Source: Meriones unguiculatus | Lineage: Eukaryota; Chordata; Mammalia; Rodentia; Muridae | Length of the DNA stretch: 64,000 nucleotides | Reading direction: 5' to 3' | Assembly (NCBI RefSeq): GCF_030254825.1 | Contig: NC_083365.1 | Location: forward strand, 75,147,754 to 75,211,753 | Shown here: positions 44,548 through 55,734 of the stretch, piece by piece | How positions within the stretch are numbered: the first letter of the stretch is position 1 | Layout: the number at the start of each line of letters is the position of its first letter | The notes under the pieces: generated by a model | What the model was told of the DNA's origin: nothing | The model's input: only the letters and a program-made list of their open reading frames with translations | Databases searched by the model: none | Position numbers and translations under genes: made by a program

Positions 44548-46353
44548 GTCTTTTTTTAAAAAAATATTTTATAATTTTTATTAATTACAGTTTATTCACT
44601 TTTTATTCCCCCTGTACCTCCCTCCCTCCTCCCTTCCCAATCCCACACTCCCTCTTCCCCATCCATGTCCCTCTCCTAGTGCACTGATAAGGGAGGTCCT
44701 CCTCCCCTTCCCTCTGATCCTAGTCCATTAGGTCTCATCAGGAGTGGCTGTATTGCATTCTTCTGTGGCCTGCTCCCCGCTCAGGGGGAAGTAATCAAAG
44801 AGGAGGCCGATCAGTTCCTTTCAGGTACTGTCCCTGTCCCCATAACTATGGAGGCCACTTGGATACTGAACTGCCATAGGCTACCTCTGTGCAGGGGTTC
44901 CAGGCCATCTCCATGAGTGGTCCTTGGCTGGAGTATCAGTCTCAGAAAAGACCCCTGTGTTGTAGTCAGTTATTAATATTTGCTATTGTTTTATCTTCTT
45001 GTAAAGCTTGCTGCTAATCTTAAACAGCTGTATAACCAAATCACCACACAGAGACTGGGTTTGTAGTTAACCTAGAACACAATGCTGGGCAATATTTACT
45101 CCCTCCTAAACCTCCAAGCCCTCAGTTTCCTAACATTTAGATTTCCCACATTATACTTTCTTTTTGTGAAATCTTAGGTCTGGTTCATGCTCCAAGTCCT
45201 CCAAGCTCTCTCCTTCCGCTCTGCTCTCCTCGTGCTCTTCTCTCCTCGAGCTCCTCCTCCTTTTCACCCCTTCCTGTTCTCTAGCTCCACCCCTCTTTTC
45301 TGTCCTCTGGCTCCTCCCATTGCACAACATTGTATCTAGTTGCTTTATTTGTGTCCTGTTTACACAAGAGTTGAGACAGGATACTTATAGTGAGTATCAC
45401 AATGCAATATCCAGATTGAAACCAGAGAGTTGGGGGTGGGGAAATCAGCATTTGAATTAACAAGGGTAAGGCATATACATTTTAAAAGAACATTATACTA
45501 ACACCCCTGTGCCCAGATTTTTTGGTTATGTTGCTCTCCTTGTGGAGCTCCTGTCCTCTCCAGGTCTTTCTGTCTCCTGCTTCTTTCATAAGATTCCCTG
45601 CACTCTGCCCAAAGTTTGGCTATGAGTCTCAGCATCTGCTTTGATACTCTGCAGGGAAGAGCCTTTCAGAGGCCCTCTGTGGTAGGCTCCTGTCCTGTTT
45701 CCTGTTTTCTCTCTCCTCTGATGTCCATCCTCTTTGCCTTTCTGAATGAGGATTGAGCATCTTAGCCAGAGTCCTCCTTCCTGATTAGCTTCCTTAGGTG
45801 TACAGATTTTAGTATGTTTATCCTATATTATATGTCTAATATCCACTTATGAGTGAGTATATACCCTGTGTGTCTTTCTGCTTCTGGGATAGCTCACTCA
45901 GGATGATCTTTTCCAGCTCCCACCATTTACCTGCAAATTTCATGATTTACTTGTTTTTAATTGCTGAGTAATATTCCATTGTGTAGATGAACCACAATTT
46001 CTGTATCCATTCCTCAACTGAGGGGCATCTGGGCTGTTTCCAGTTTCTGGCTATTACAAATAAAGCTTCTACAAACATGATTGAGCAGTTGTTGTATACT
46101 TGAGCGCCTTTTGGATATATGTCAAAACGACCCTGAGATTTCACCTTACACCCATCAGAATGGTTATGATGAGTAAAGTGACAACACACGGTGGAGAGGA
46201 TGTGGAGAAAGGGGAACCCTCCTCCACTGCTGGTGGCAACGTAAACTTACACAACCACTTTAGAAATCAATCTGGCGCTTTCTCAATTAGGAATAGTGCT
46301 TCCTCAAGATCCAGCTATACCACTCGTAGGCATATATCCAAAGGACACTCAAA
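44548..46353 (-). mobile_element. Twin-primed L1 carrying a solo LTR
   Basis: 44548-46123 (minus the LTR) is antisense L1, 3' UTR to ORF2. 46124-46353 is the adjacent upstream ORF2 segment in sense orientation (CGACCCTGAGATTTCACCTT ... GGCATATATCCAAAGGACAC), overlapping the antisense part by about 25 bp in element coordinates, as twin priming often leaves. TACCAGTTTTTT flanks it at 44536-44547 and 46354-46365. Confidence 0.9.
44958..45503. mobile_element. Solo LTR, probably class II ERV, with 6-bp target duplication
   Basis: A 546 bp block interrupts the L1 3' UTR between CCCCTG (44952-44957) and CCCCTG (45504-45509). It starts TGTTG and ends TAACA, the TG...CA ends of an LTR, and a 6-bp duplication is typical of class II elements. 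A CT-rich block (45205-45310) and TTTATT (45345 region, AATAAA on the minus strand) hint at minus-strand sense, but orientation and family are not settled. No internal retroviral sequence is present. Confidence 0.85.
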
Positions 46354-46373
46354 TACCAGTTTTTTTTTTTTAA

Positions 46374-47086
46374 TTTACTCAAGATTTTAATTATTATCTA
46401 TTAAGAAAAATTTCTGTTCATTTTTATTTTTATTTTTTTTGGGTTTTTTTCATTGTTTATTATTATTAGTTACATTTTATTAACTCTGTATCCCAGCTGT
46501 ATCCTGCTCCCTTATTCCCTCCCAATTCTACCTTCCCTCCCTCAGCTTCTCCCTGCCCCTTTCCAAGTCCATGGATGGGGAGGACCTCCTCCCCTTTCAT
46601 CTGGCCCTGTTTTATCAGGTATCTTCAGGGCTGGCTGCAAAGTCCTCCTCTGTGGCCTAGCAGGACTGCTCCTCCCTTGAGGGGTGGGGAGGTCAAAGAG
46701 CCTGCCATTGAGTTCCTGTCAGAGATAGTCCCTGTTCCCCTTACTATGGGAAACCAATTGGTTATTGAGATACCACGAGTTTCCTCTGAGTAAAGGTTCT
46801 AGGTTATATCTATACATGGTCCTTGGTTGGAGAAACATTTTCAGAAAAAACTCCTGTGCCCAGATATATTTCGTCCTTGTGGGGCTCCTATCTTTTCCCC
46901 GTCATACTAACTCCCCTTCTGCCGAAGGTTTGGTTATGAATCTTAGTGTCTGCTTTGAAATACCGCTAGATAGGGTCTTTCAGATGCCTTCTGCGGTAGG
47001 CTCCTGTCATATGTCCCACACATCTCATTTGTCTTTCTAAGTGAGGATTGATCATCTTACCTTGTGTCTCCTTTCTTGTTTATCTT
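46374..47086 (-). mobile_element. 5'-truncated L1 nested at the edge of the previous L1
   Basis: Antisense L1 from a T-rich tail (46376-46460) through the 3' UTR (TCCCAGCTGTATCCTGCTCC ... CTAAGTGAGGATTGATCATC). TCAAATACCAGTTTTTT precedes it at 46350 and follows it at 47087; the TCAAA part belongs to the earlier L1, so this insertion is the younger of the two. Confidence 0.88.
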
Positions 47087-47110
47087 CAAATACCAGTTTT
47101 TTAATTGAAA

Positions 47111-47594
47111 AAAAATTTTTTTCTTGAGATCTGTGTGCCCAGGATGACCTTGCACAAGAGACAATCCTCCAGTCTCAGCCTTCTGAGTACTGCGATCACC
47201 TGTGTGTGCTTTAATTTTACTTCTGAGAAAAGGTCACTATGGAGAGCATCTACAATATAATGTAATAAGCTAAGCCTTATTTAATATAAAAGTTCCTTAT
47301 TTAAAAATACAGAAACCCACATCTCAGCAATCACAGTTCTCCTGACGAATCTGTGTATCTGCTCGTTTATATCCCCAACTCAGTAGTTGCATAGATCTTT
47401 CTAAAGGAATATTTAAATTTTAACAAATTTTTATTGGGTCCTTTTCTGCCTGTAAGGGCCTTTCTTAGTGTGTGTAGAATTATCCAGACTGTAACAAAAT
47501 ATTAGTTGTAAATGAAGTCTGTGCACCTTTCTAAACACTACAATTTCCGTGTAATCCCTAGACCCAGTGCCTCAATAGCCATTCATTAAACAAA
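47111..47594. other. Unique sequence, no gene seen
   Basis: A short stretch at 47125-47210 (GAGATCTGTGTGCCCAGGATGACC) may be a very old SINE remnant. Confidence 0.4.
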
Positions 47595-47604
47595 CCAACA
47601 TTTT

Positions 47605-47746
47605 ATTTATTTATTTATAATTTCTATTTATTACAATTTATTCACTTTGTATCCCAGCTGTAGCCTCCACCCTTGCTCCCTCCCAATCCCACCCTCCCTC
47701 ATCTCCCATGCCCTTTCCCCAGTCCACCGATAGTGAAGGACCTTCT
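47605..47746 (-). mobile_element. Short 5'-truncated L1 3' end
   Basis: Antisense: TTATTACAATTTATTCACTT, TCCCAGCTGTAGCCTCCACC, CCCAGTCCACCGATAGTGAA. CCAACATTTT and CCAACCTTTT at its two edges are a likely target duplication. Confidence 0.9.
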
Positions 47747-47814
47747 CCAACCTTTTTTTAAAGAGGAAGTAACTTCCTAATAACTTGTCTCTGTTGCCAA
47801 AATAACTAAGTAGC

Positions 47815-48015
47815 ATTTTAAATGGGTGTGTGTGTGTGTATGCGCATGTGTGTGTGTGCGTGCGCACACGCGTGAATATACAGTGCCTATGTGTCTCTGG
47901 AGGCCTGAAAAGAGCATTAGATGCTCTGGAGCTGGAATTACGAGCTGATGTGAACTGAGGTCCCCTGTAAGAGCCTTGCGTGCTCTTAACCACTGAGTTA
48001 TTTCTGTAGCCCCCA
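47815..48015 (-). mobile_element. B2 SINE with TG-rich tail
   Basis: Antisense: GTGTGTGTGTGCGTGCGCAC, CTCTGGAGCTGGAATTACGA, CTTAACCACTGAGTTATTTC. Confidence 0.85.
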
Positions 48016-48564
48016 GATGGTGTTTTTAAAATTAGAATTCATACTATCATAAAGGTTTCCCTTCCATAGATTTGACATATAGTGGAATACAGTATCTTGT
48101 TCTGAGCAGTCTGAGATTTGAGAATAATCCCACAGCATCTTTAATTTGTAAAGCGTCACTGCTCTGACCATGTCTTTTTTGCTTGGGGGATCAGCCAGGG
48201 TCTTTCCAACTCACTTTCCTGTTTGCTGGTAAAGATAGAGACTAGTCATGATCAGCTTTCCATACAACAACGTGCCACTGTCATTTGTGTTTCAAGATAT
48301 TCTAAGGTAGGTTTTACTGTGGGAAAAAAGAGATGATTTTAGGTAAACACTAATTAGAATTTTTTAACATAAATGGGTGGCAAGTGAGTAGAATACAACT
48401 GAAAAGCATATGATTGGTTCCAACACCATGTTTGGATTTCTTTTTGGTGGTTCTGTGCTGGGACAGGTCAAGAAATAGAGAAATCTTGATCAAAGATTTG
48501 ATGTGATGGCTGGTCTAGCATGGCTTCCACAGGGATTATGGTTGACTTCCTGCACTGGTGTCTG
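48016..48564. other. Unique sequence, no gene seen
   Basis: No recognised feature. Confidence 0.45.
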
Positions 48565-49220
48565 TGAATTATTCACCTTATATCTCGATTGTAGCCCCCT
48601 CCCTCATCTCCTCTCAGTCTCACCCTCCCTCCCTCCTTCTCCCATTCCCTTCCCCTGGTCCTCAGAATAGGAGAAGACCTCCTCCCCTACCATCTGACCC
48701 CAGCCTATCAAATCTCATTAGGAGTTGCATTCTCTTCCTCTGTGGTCTGGCAAGCTCTGCCCCCACCAGGGGAAAGTGACCAAAGAGCAGGCAACAGAGT
48801 ACATCAGAGACAGCCCCTATTCCCTTTCCTCAGGAACCCACATGGAGACTGAGCTGCCTATTGGCTATATCTGAGCAGGGAGTCTAGGTACTCTTCATGC
48901 ATGGTCCTTGGTTGGTGCATCAGTCCCTGAAGGTTCCTATGGGCTCAGATTTGTCCACTCTGGGTCCTTCTATATCCCAGTCTTTCCTATGACTCCCTGA
49001 GCTCTGCCTGAAGTTTGGCTGTGAGTCTTATCATTTGCTTCAATACTCTGCTGGATGGAGGCCCTCAGAGGACATTTATGGTAGGCTCCCATCCTGTTCC
49101 CTCTCTTCAACCACTTCCAGTGTCTATTCTGTTTGCTCTTCTGAATGACAATTAGCAGCCTCTCTAGGGTTCTCCTTGTTATTTAGCTTCTTTATGTCTG
49201 TGGATTGTAGTATGGACACT
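48565..49220 (-). mobile_element. L1 3' UTR, diverged, antisense
   Basis: CTCGATTGTAGCCCCCTCCC, AAAGAGCAGGCAACAGAGTA, CATGCATGGTCCTTGGTTGG, CTCAGAGGACATTTATGGTA. Clearly homologous to the young L1s but more diverged and lacking a tail. Confidence 0.88.
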
Positions 49221-49700
49221 AGATGATTAGTACAATATTTTGGGGTCAGAGTTTTCCTTCAGTACATGGCATGACAATGCCTGCTAATATGTTCAGTCTC
49301 TTCATTCTCCTTTTCTTTCTTTCTTTTCTTTTGTGAGAGGTTGAATAATTCATGGAAAGCTAGAAATAAGATGTCAGCCCCTGGAGACTTCTGAGTTGTT
49401 CTTATAGTCAAAAGTAGCATGATTTTTCTTGAGGTTTTGCTGCTAGGTCACTTTGGCAATCATCTGAAGAATAAAAGTGTACCTTCATGTGTGCTCCAAT
49501 AGAACACAATGATACAAATCCATGACCTCGGTGGCAAAGGTTAGAGCAGTTGACAATGTTTTGTGTTGATTTGGAACTAGGATTCTCAACTTCCTAAGTC
49601 AGGCTTAGAGAACACCCCGTAGGCCATAAGATAAGACATTGCATAGACCCAAGCATAGCAACAGTATTACCCTTGTGACACACCACTGTGACTCTTCAAT
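49221..49700. other. Unique sequence, no gene seen
   Basis: Has a (TTTC)n-like stretch near 49310-49335. Confidence 0.45.
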
Positions 49701-49712
49701 AAGAAATAAAGA

Positions 49713-50226
49713 CCAAGGACAATGCATGGAGAGGACCTAAAACCCTAGATCAGACATAGCCTATAGAGTCGGTCTCCAAGTGGGGTCCCTAGTAATGGGA
49801 GCAAGGTCTGTCTCTGGCATGAACTCAATGGAAGGCTCTCTGATCACCTCCCCCTGGGAGGTACAGCTTTGACAGGCCACAGAGGAAGACAGTGCAGCCA
49901 GTCCTGATGAGGCCTGATAGGCTAGGGTCAGAGGGAAGGGAAAGACAGAGGGAAGGGGAGGACAGAGGGAAGGGGAGAGCAGAGGGAAGGGGAGGGCAGA
50001 GGGAAGGGGAGGACAGAGGGAAGGGGAGGACAGAGGGAAGGGGAGGGCAGAGGGAAGGAGAGGAGGACCTCCCCTGTCAGTGGATTTGGAGAGGGGCATA
50101 GAGGGAGAAGAGGGAGGAAGGGTGGGATTGGGAGGAGACGAGGGAGAGGGCTACAGATGGGATACAAATTGAATAAATTGTAATAAATGATAACAATAAA
50201 AAGAAAAAATTTAAAAAGGAGAAAAA
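49713..50226 (+). mobile_element. 5'-truncated L1 3' UTR with internal minisatellite
   Basis: CAAGGACAATGCATGGAGAG to GGGATACAAATTGAATAAAT and an A-rich tail. AAGAAATAAAGA flanks it at 49701-49712 and 50227-50238, a perfect target duplication. Confidence 0.93.
49929..50064. repeat. Minisatellite, 8 units of 17 bp
   Basis: Unit CAGAGGGAAGGGGAGGA, eight in exact 17-bp register with base changes only, mostly in the last three positions. It grew from the single AGATGGAAGGGGAGGAGGAC-type block of the L1 3' UTR. Confidence 0.97.
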
Positions 50227-50303
50227 AAGAAATAAAGAACAGTGTATAGCTCTTTGTGTGTAGCTGATTGGACAATGAGGTGAAGGGTCTTCTAGACACC
50301 TAG

Positions 50304-50419
50304 ACACTTCTGCCGAGTTCACGCCATGCTCACCACCATCATTTCCATTTGCATAGTTTCTACACTTCTGCAGAGTTCACGCCATGCTCACCACCATCAT
50401 TTCCATTTGCATAGTTTCT
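50304..50419. repeat. 58-bp tandem duplication
   Basis: 50304-50361 and 50362-50419 are identical except one base (TGCCGAG versus TGCAGAG). Not part of any repeat family I recognise. Confidence 0.97.
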
Positions 50420-50539
50420 ACCAGTGGAAACAGCATTCTGGTTTTTCTGCCTGGAAAATAAAATGGCAGTTTCTCTGGATATTTTACCTGCATAATCAAA
50501 AATAGGCTTCATTTTGGAGCCTTTATTTGAGTTGGACTT

Positions 50540-50650
50540 CTCCCTATCTCTCTCTCTCTTTCTCTCTCTCTTTCTTCCTCTCTCTCCCTTCCTAACTCTC
50601 TCTCTCTTTCTCTCTCTCTCTCGTGTGTGTGTGTGTGTGTGTGTGTGTTC
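50540..50650. repeat. Compound (CT)n(TG)n microsatellite
   Basis: CT-rich tract with TTTCTC variants, then about 25 bp of GT. Confidence 0.92.
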
Positions 50651-50689
50651 ATATGCATGAGGAATCAGAATATAGTCTTATGTATTATT

Positions 50690-50925
50690 TGAAAGATACT
50701 GTGTACTATTTCCTTAAACAAAGTCTGAAACTCATTAAGTGAGTCAGTGAGCCCCAGGGATCTGCCTGCCTCCTCCTCCACCTCCCTAGCTGTTGGGATT
50801 ACAAGTGTGTGCCAGCACACCTGAGTCTTTATTTTGGCTCTAGGAACCAAACTCAAGTCTTCATGCCTGCAATATAATATTTTCATCAACTGAGCTATTT
50901 CTCCAGCTTTCAAGTCTTGGTGATT
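50690..50925 (-). mobile_element. B3 SINE
   Basis: Antisense: GAGCCCCAGGGATCTGCCTG, GGGATTACAAGTGTGTGCCA, GGAACCAAACTCAAGTCTTC, CAACTGAGCTATTTCTCCAG. Confidence 0.85.
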
Positions 50926-52070
50926 TACAGATGTCATATCTATGTACATGCAAGTGTCAGAGTACTTTTTCTAACACAGAGAAGGTGTTAGTCTGAGAAA
51001 GAAAATATAAGCTTCCTTACTCCAGTGGAAGAATTACCCTGAAGGGACACTAGGAATAAAGGAAGCTAGATTCCACATTTGGATCCATTGATCTATTATA
51101 TGTAACTATAATTTTGTCTATAATTTAAGAAGGTAGTTGAATTCCAACTAGGAATTACCTAAGGTCTGGTCAATAGACTGTAATTATTGGTTCTTTGTGC
51201 TGTAGGAGACAATAGGTGGATTTGCCTCAGTTCTGTTTTCTTCTATAGGTGGAGGAATAAATGGCCTTAGCTACAATTCCCAGTGATTTCACTTGTATTT
51301 TGATATCTATGTCATATCCACTTTCAGTAAGAGCAGCTATTATTTTTAATGAGTTTTGGAATGAATGTGTTCTAGCCTAACAATTGCAATAAAAAGGGGG
51401 GAAAACAGCAAAACACCATAATAATCAGGTGGTAACTGTAAGTCTATAGAAAATAAGGAAAAATTATTAGGAGAAAGCAGAGAGAAGAACCCAGACAGGA
51501 GCTGACAATAGTCTTTGACATTTGGACAGGAAGCCATCAGAAGTCCTCAGCTTCTTACCAGGGCCTGGGGTCCGACTCCTATTTCCGATGATGGGGTACT
51601 CAGGTATCTCTGGGAATCCACACTTAGAATCAATCCCCTGAGAGCAGGCTTACAGCTCTCTCATTTAGAATCACTTTTTGGCTTGTGAAATAGAAACTCA
51701 AGAAGGGAGTTCCCGGAGTTTGTTTGTTGGGGTTGTTGAAGACACTTGACAAGGCACTCTCTGATGAGATAAATGGACATTTTCTTTGATGTCTCTTCCG
51801 AGACACAAAAATCTTTTGATCATGAAGAAGTTGTTTAGGAAGATGCGGTGAGAAGCCTCTTACAAAACATTGATGAAACCTGCAGCAGGTCCCGGCTTTT
51901 TACAAGAGGTGAAGTTCCCAAATTTGCTGTTCAGCAGAGTGAGCATTGCCTGCCTCACCGTTTCTGAGCTTTGCATGTGCCACACACAGCATGACACCCG
52001 TGTCCTGCAGAGTATGCCCTGGGACTTTCGACTTTCTTTGTTTGTTTCTTTGTTGTTTGTTTGTTTGTTT
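50926..52070. other. Unique sequence, no gene seen
   Basis: About 1.1 kb with no repeat or convincing frame. Confidence 0.5.
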
Positions 52071-52097
52071 CTCCTTCCTTCCTTCCTTCCTTCCTTC

Positions 52098-52140
<43 letters not shown>

Positions 52141-52192
52141 TTTTTCTTTCTTTCTTTCTTTCTTTTTTTCTTTCTTTCTTTCTTTCTTTCTC
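52071..52192. repeat. (TTCC)n(TTTC)n microsatellite
   Basis: About 30 bp TTCC, then about 90 bp TTTC with T-run interruptions. It generates Leu/Ser/Phe pseudo-proteins that are not genes. Confidence 0.95.
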
Positions 52193-54225
52193 TGTCTAGA
52201 AGCCTGGGAGGATGAATGAATGAAGAATTCTTCAGCTATGAGAAATTAGAAAACTTAACACTCAATGATATCAAGAGCTTTAGAACTGACCAACTTACAA
52301 CTGTAAAGCCAAGCATGGTTGTCCAGTACTGATGCTTTTCCGTCTCAGAGAGGACAATAGACTCAACATGCTGAACTTCTAACCCAAGTAAGAATATGTA
52401 AAACTCAGAAGCCAATGAGAGTCTACATTTTCCTTGCAGCATTTTTTTGGGAAAATGCATTATTTAAAATAATTTTATAAAAATCAGAGTCACTAGGTTA
52501 CTCTATTTTTAAAACCATCAGTATACTGTTTTCCTCTTCTGTGCTAAAAAGGGGCAGGTAGCTACTAGACCCTCCACCCCCACCCTGAGCAGGACTTGGA
52601 GCTCCCTAAGCTGCTCCTTTTGACAGAACACATTTGCCAAAATGCATATATTTGCAAGAATTACCACTTGGGAAATTGTCTTCACCAGAGGGAGCAGGTT
52701 ATGGGAACCCATTTTTTCTCCTTTATCAGCAAAGCTGCATTTTGAATCACTCTATTCTTTTTTCATTTTCAAGAATTGATGAAAAGAGGGAACAAGAAAC
52801 ACTTGGAATTCAGAGGCAAGAAATTGAATGAAACCTTTTAATGCTTGAGAAAGTTCAAAGTGGAAAAAGGGTATGGTCACATTGACACTCATTCTTACAA
52901 AGTATTGATTTTTTTTTCCCATTTCAAACCCGATCTGAAAGCAGGACAAATGTTTACTCTAATACCCAATACAATTATTAAAAATCCAAATGTCAGAGGG
53001 AAAATCTGATGGGTTGTAACCTTCATGGGAGGAGGGACAGAACACCTCATGTGACCCAGGGTTCCTGAAAACAGCTGTTTGCCAGGCTGGGGCCTGTGGG
53101 CACCTTAATTACACCCATCTGGAAAAGAGGAGGGAGAAATCATTTCTATTCTTACTACTGCCAGCAAAACTTTTCTGCCCTCTAATAAAATATGTTTTTG
53201 TTGATGTTGCTAAAGTAGGAGTGGCCAAACATCTACTTCTCACACCTCAGTTACTCCTCTGTCATAGACAGTCAGTCATTAGGCAGCGATGTAGAGGTGC
53301 TGAGTCATCATCCTGGGGACTTGAAGGGCAGCTTTGCCATGTTAAACAGTTTTCCTTGCAAACCTCTCAAAAGGTTCTTTTTTGCCCCAGAATGTATTGA
53401 TCCCATTCGATGTGCTAATTTAGCACTTCTCTGGTTTAAAGGCCATCATTTCAGCACGATACACAATCTGTGTATATAGGTTTTTTATGGGAGAAAAACT
53501 TGCTCTCAATTTATTAACAGCAAATGTACTTGCTCCCCCCTCCACACACAACAAATACTAACTATAAATCTCCTGTATGTACCCACAAACTTCTGTTATT
53601 ATAATCTTTTATTAATAAAGTGAACCATTTCATAGCATGTTAATGAGTTAGAGCCTGTCTCTTGCTACTTTTATGGCTAAAATGTGCTGGAGAAGTGGAC
53701 GATTTATCTAAGCATGCAGGTGACTCAGGTACACGACAGTTTTAATAATTAGGTTCCATCTATCTCTATTTTCACTGATGGAAAAATGTTACACTTGATT
53801 TTTCTCATTTTCCTAGCTGTATCAGAGTTCAGAGAAAACAAATCAAACATAGTAATATGATAATAGGGCTGAATTACAGAGTATCTTCACCCTAAGTGGA
53901 TTTTTACTGCATTCTGTGGACACTGTGTTTTTAAAACAATTACTAAGGCATGAGGAATAAATTAGGTTGCTCCCTGTTATCTTTCAGAATACTAATTTTA
54001 CTTAAGGTACACCTGTTTGTTTATAGATGTTGATTCCTTCACACTGCAGGTCTCTTCTCTTAAAACGCCAGCTGCAAACCCACCCCAAGCTGGGTGCTGC
54101 GCAGAGAACACTGTGGCTGTCTACTTTTTTGTGTCCCTCTCCTTAGCTGGGTTTATAGGTACTGACCGGCATAGGAGACCAGTGGAGGGACGTGCAGTCA
54201 TGGTTCTGCACATGTGCAGTGTGTT
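52193..54225. other. Long unique stretch, no gene seen
   Basis: Two kilobases without recognised repeats or frames above 85 codons. Being largely repeat-free next to dense repeats, it could hold conserved non-coding DNA; that is inference. Confidence 0.5.
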
Positions 54226-54335
54226 TTCCTGTGTAGATGCACATGTGTGTATGCGTGCATGTGACTGAGTGTGCATGTATGTTCTGTGCATGTTTGTGTG
54301 TATGTGGGGTGTGTGTGTGTGTACCTACTTACTTA
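54226..54335. repeat. TG-rich, diverged microsatellite
   Basis: Repeated GTGTGCATG and TGTGTGT blocks. Confidence 0.8.
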
Positions 54336-55436
54336 TATACATATAATGCCTCTTTGAGAAATGTGGCTGTATTCTAGATATCTCAGATACGCCCGAGTCT
54401 TGTAGAACACCTTGTGTATAACACATCCATAATTAATGTTTAAATTAATTTGTTAGAAATCTTATTAGACTGTTTGTTCTCTGTTTAGTGTTTAATACAA
54501 AGGTCATTGTTTCAATCATGGCATCTGTTTTGGTCTTGGACAAAAAAGTCTCAAAAATTACTTGAGAGGAGATCTGCATGGAACCTCACATTTGAGCAAC
54601 CAAGTTCTTTGAAAATATCAGTATTAACAACGTGGTATCCTATAGTTAAGGATCTAGAAGCAAGAAGAAAATTGCCACTTAGATATCTGACACAGCCTCT
54701 ATCCAGATGGACATGGATGTGAGATGCATTTGCCTCTGAGTAAAGCAGAGAGCAGAGGCTTTCATCAAACACTTCTGCAGCATAGAAAATTCACCTATTT
54801 GAAACCTAGCCAACGAATAAGTACAGCAGATGATATCAAAGGAGATGTTCCACAGGGAAAGTAACAGCAGGGGAGATGGTCAGCTATTTTGGAAAGCATT
54901 GCCTCTCTTAGCCAGAAAATGGCTGAGGACTGGATTTGCAAACCTTTCTTGCATCTAAGGAAGAAGAAGGAAAGTGGTTCATGCCGTTTCTGACCCAGGG
55001 CTTGAAAACACTGGAACAGACCTTCTCAGCTCTTTCCATTTGCGTCAACTGTAGCCAACAACAGCAGGCACTGGGTAGGTGGTCCCTGACACACTCATGA
55101 AAAGGAAACGTTTGGTTCGAGTCTCTAGGGCTTGGTTGTAACAACTTAGCATTCCTTCCCTGACACAGAAGTTGTCCGTGTATACTCTCCCCGATCAGGA
55201 AGGCTAGGCCCGGGCACCTGAGAGATGGATCACTCACCGGAGAGTGTATATTGCGAGGCAGACGCTGGGACTTGCAGCAAAGCTTGGGATGGAACTCGGG
55301 GTCCTTCGGAAGTGTTGGGGGGGGGGAGATGGAAGGACATGGAGGGGACAGGAACCACAGACACCTGAACTCATTGTGCATGCCTCTTTTCTGCACATGC
55401 ACAATTATTAAAAATGAAATAAAGCAATTTTGGGGG
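54336..55436. other. Unique sequence with one long minus-strand open frame
   Basis: A minus frame of 164 codons (55402-54908) lies outside known repeats and is not low-complexity. It starts at an ATG but has no recognised domain, signal peptide or membrane segment, and I see no codon-use evidence for selection. Probably chance, possibly a non-coding transcript. A G13 run lies near 55319-55327. Confidence 0.3.
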
Positions 55437-55585
55437 CAGTTTTTATTTATTACAATTTATTCATTTTGTATCCCTTCTGTAACTCTCTCCCACGTCCCCT
55501 CCCAAACCCGACCTCCCTCCTTCCTATGCCCCTCCCTCAGTCCACTGATAGGCAAGGTCCTCCCCTCTTCCATCTGTCTCTAGCC
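55437..55585 (-). mobile_element. Short 5'-truncated L1 3' end
   Basis: Antisense: TTTATTTATTACAATTTATT, CCCTCAGTCCACTGATAGGC, ATCTGTCTCTAGCC. Confidence 0.9.
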
Positions 55586-55734
55586 AGAATACCTCTTCTC
55601 CTGTATTTTGGTCTGTGGCTTGGGTATGAAAGACCTGAATCATAAACGGACAGCATTTGGGTGCCTGGGCCTTGGTCTAAAAACAATAACACAGCCATGA
55701 AAGTGCTAGGGTAAACCAGACAGGAGAGATGATG

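Noticed and set aside
49929..50064. Regular short repeats that might suggest a CRISPR array
   Set aside because: 17-bp units are directly adjacent with no spacers and lie in an L1 3' UTR of a mammalian genome.
51870..52215. Frames with poly-Leu/Ser/Phe ends resembling membrane proteins
   Set aside because: Hydrophobic part comes entirely from the TTTC microsatellite.
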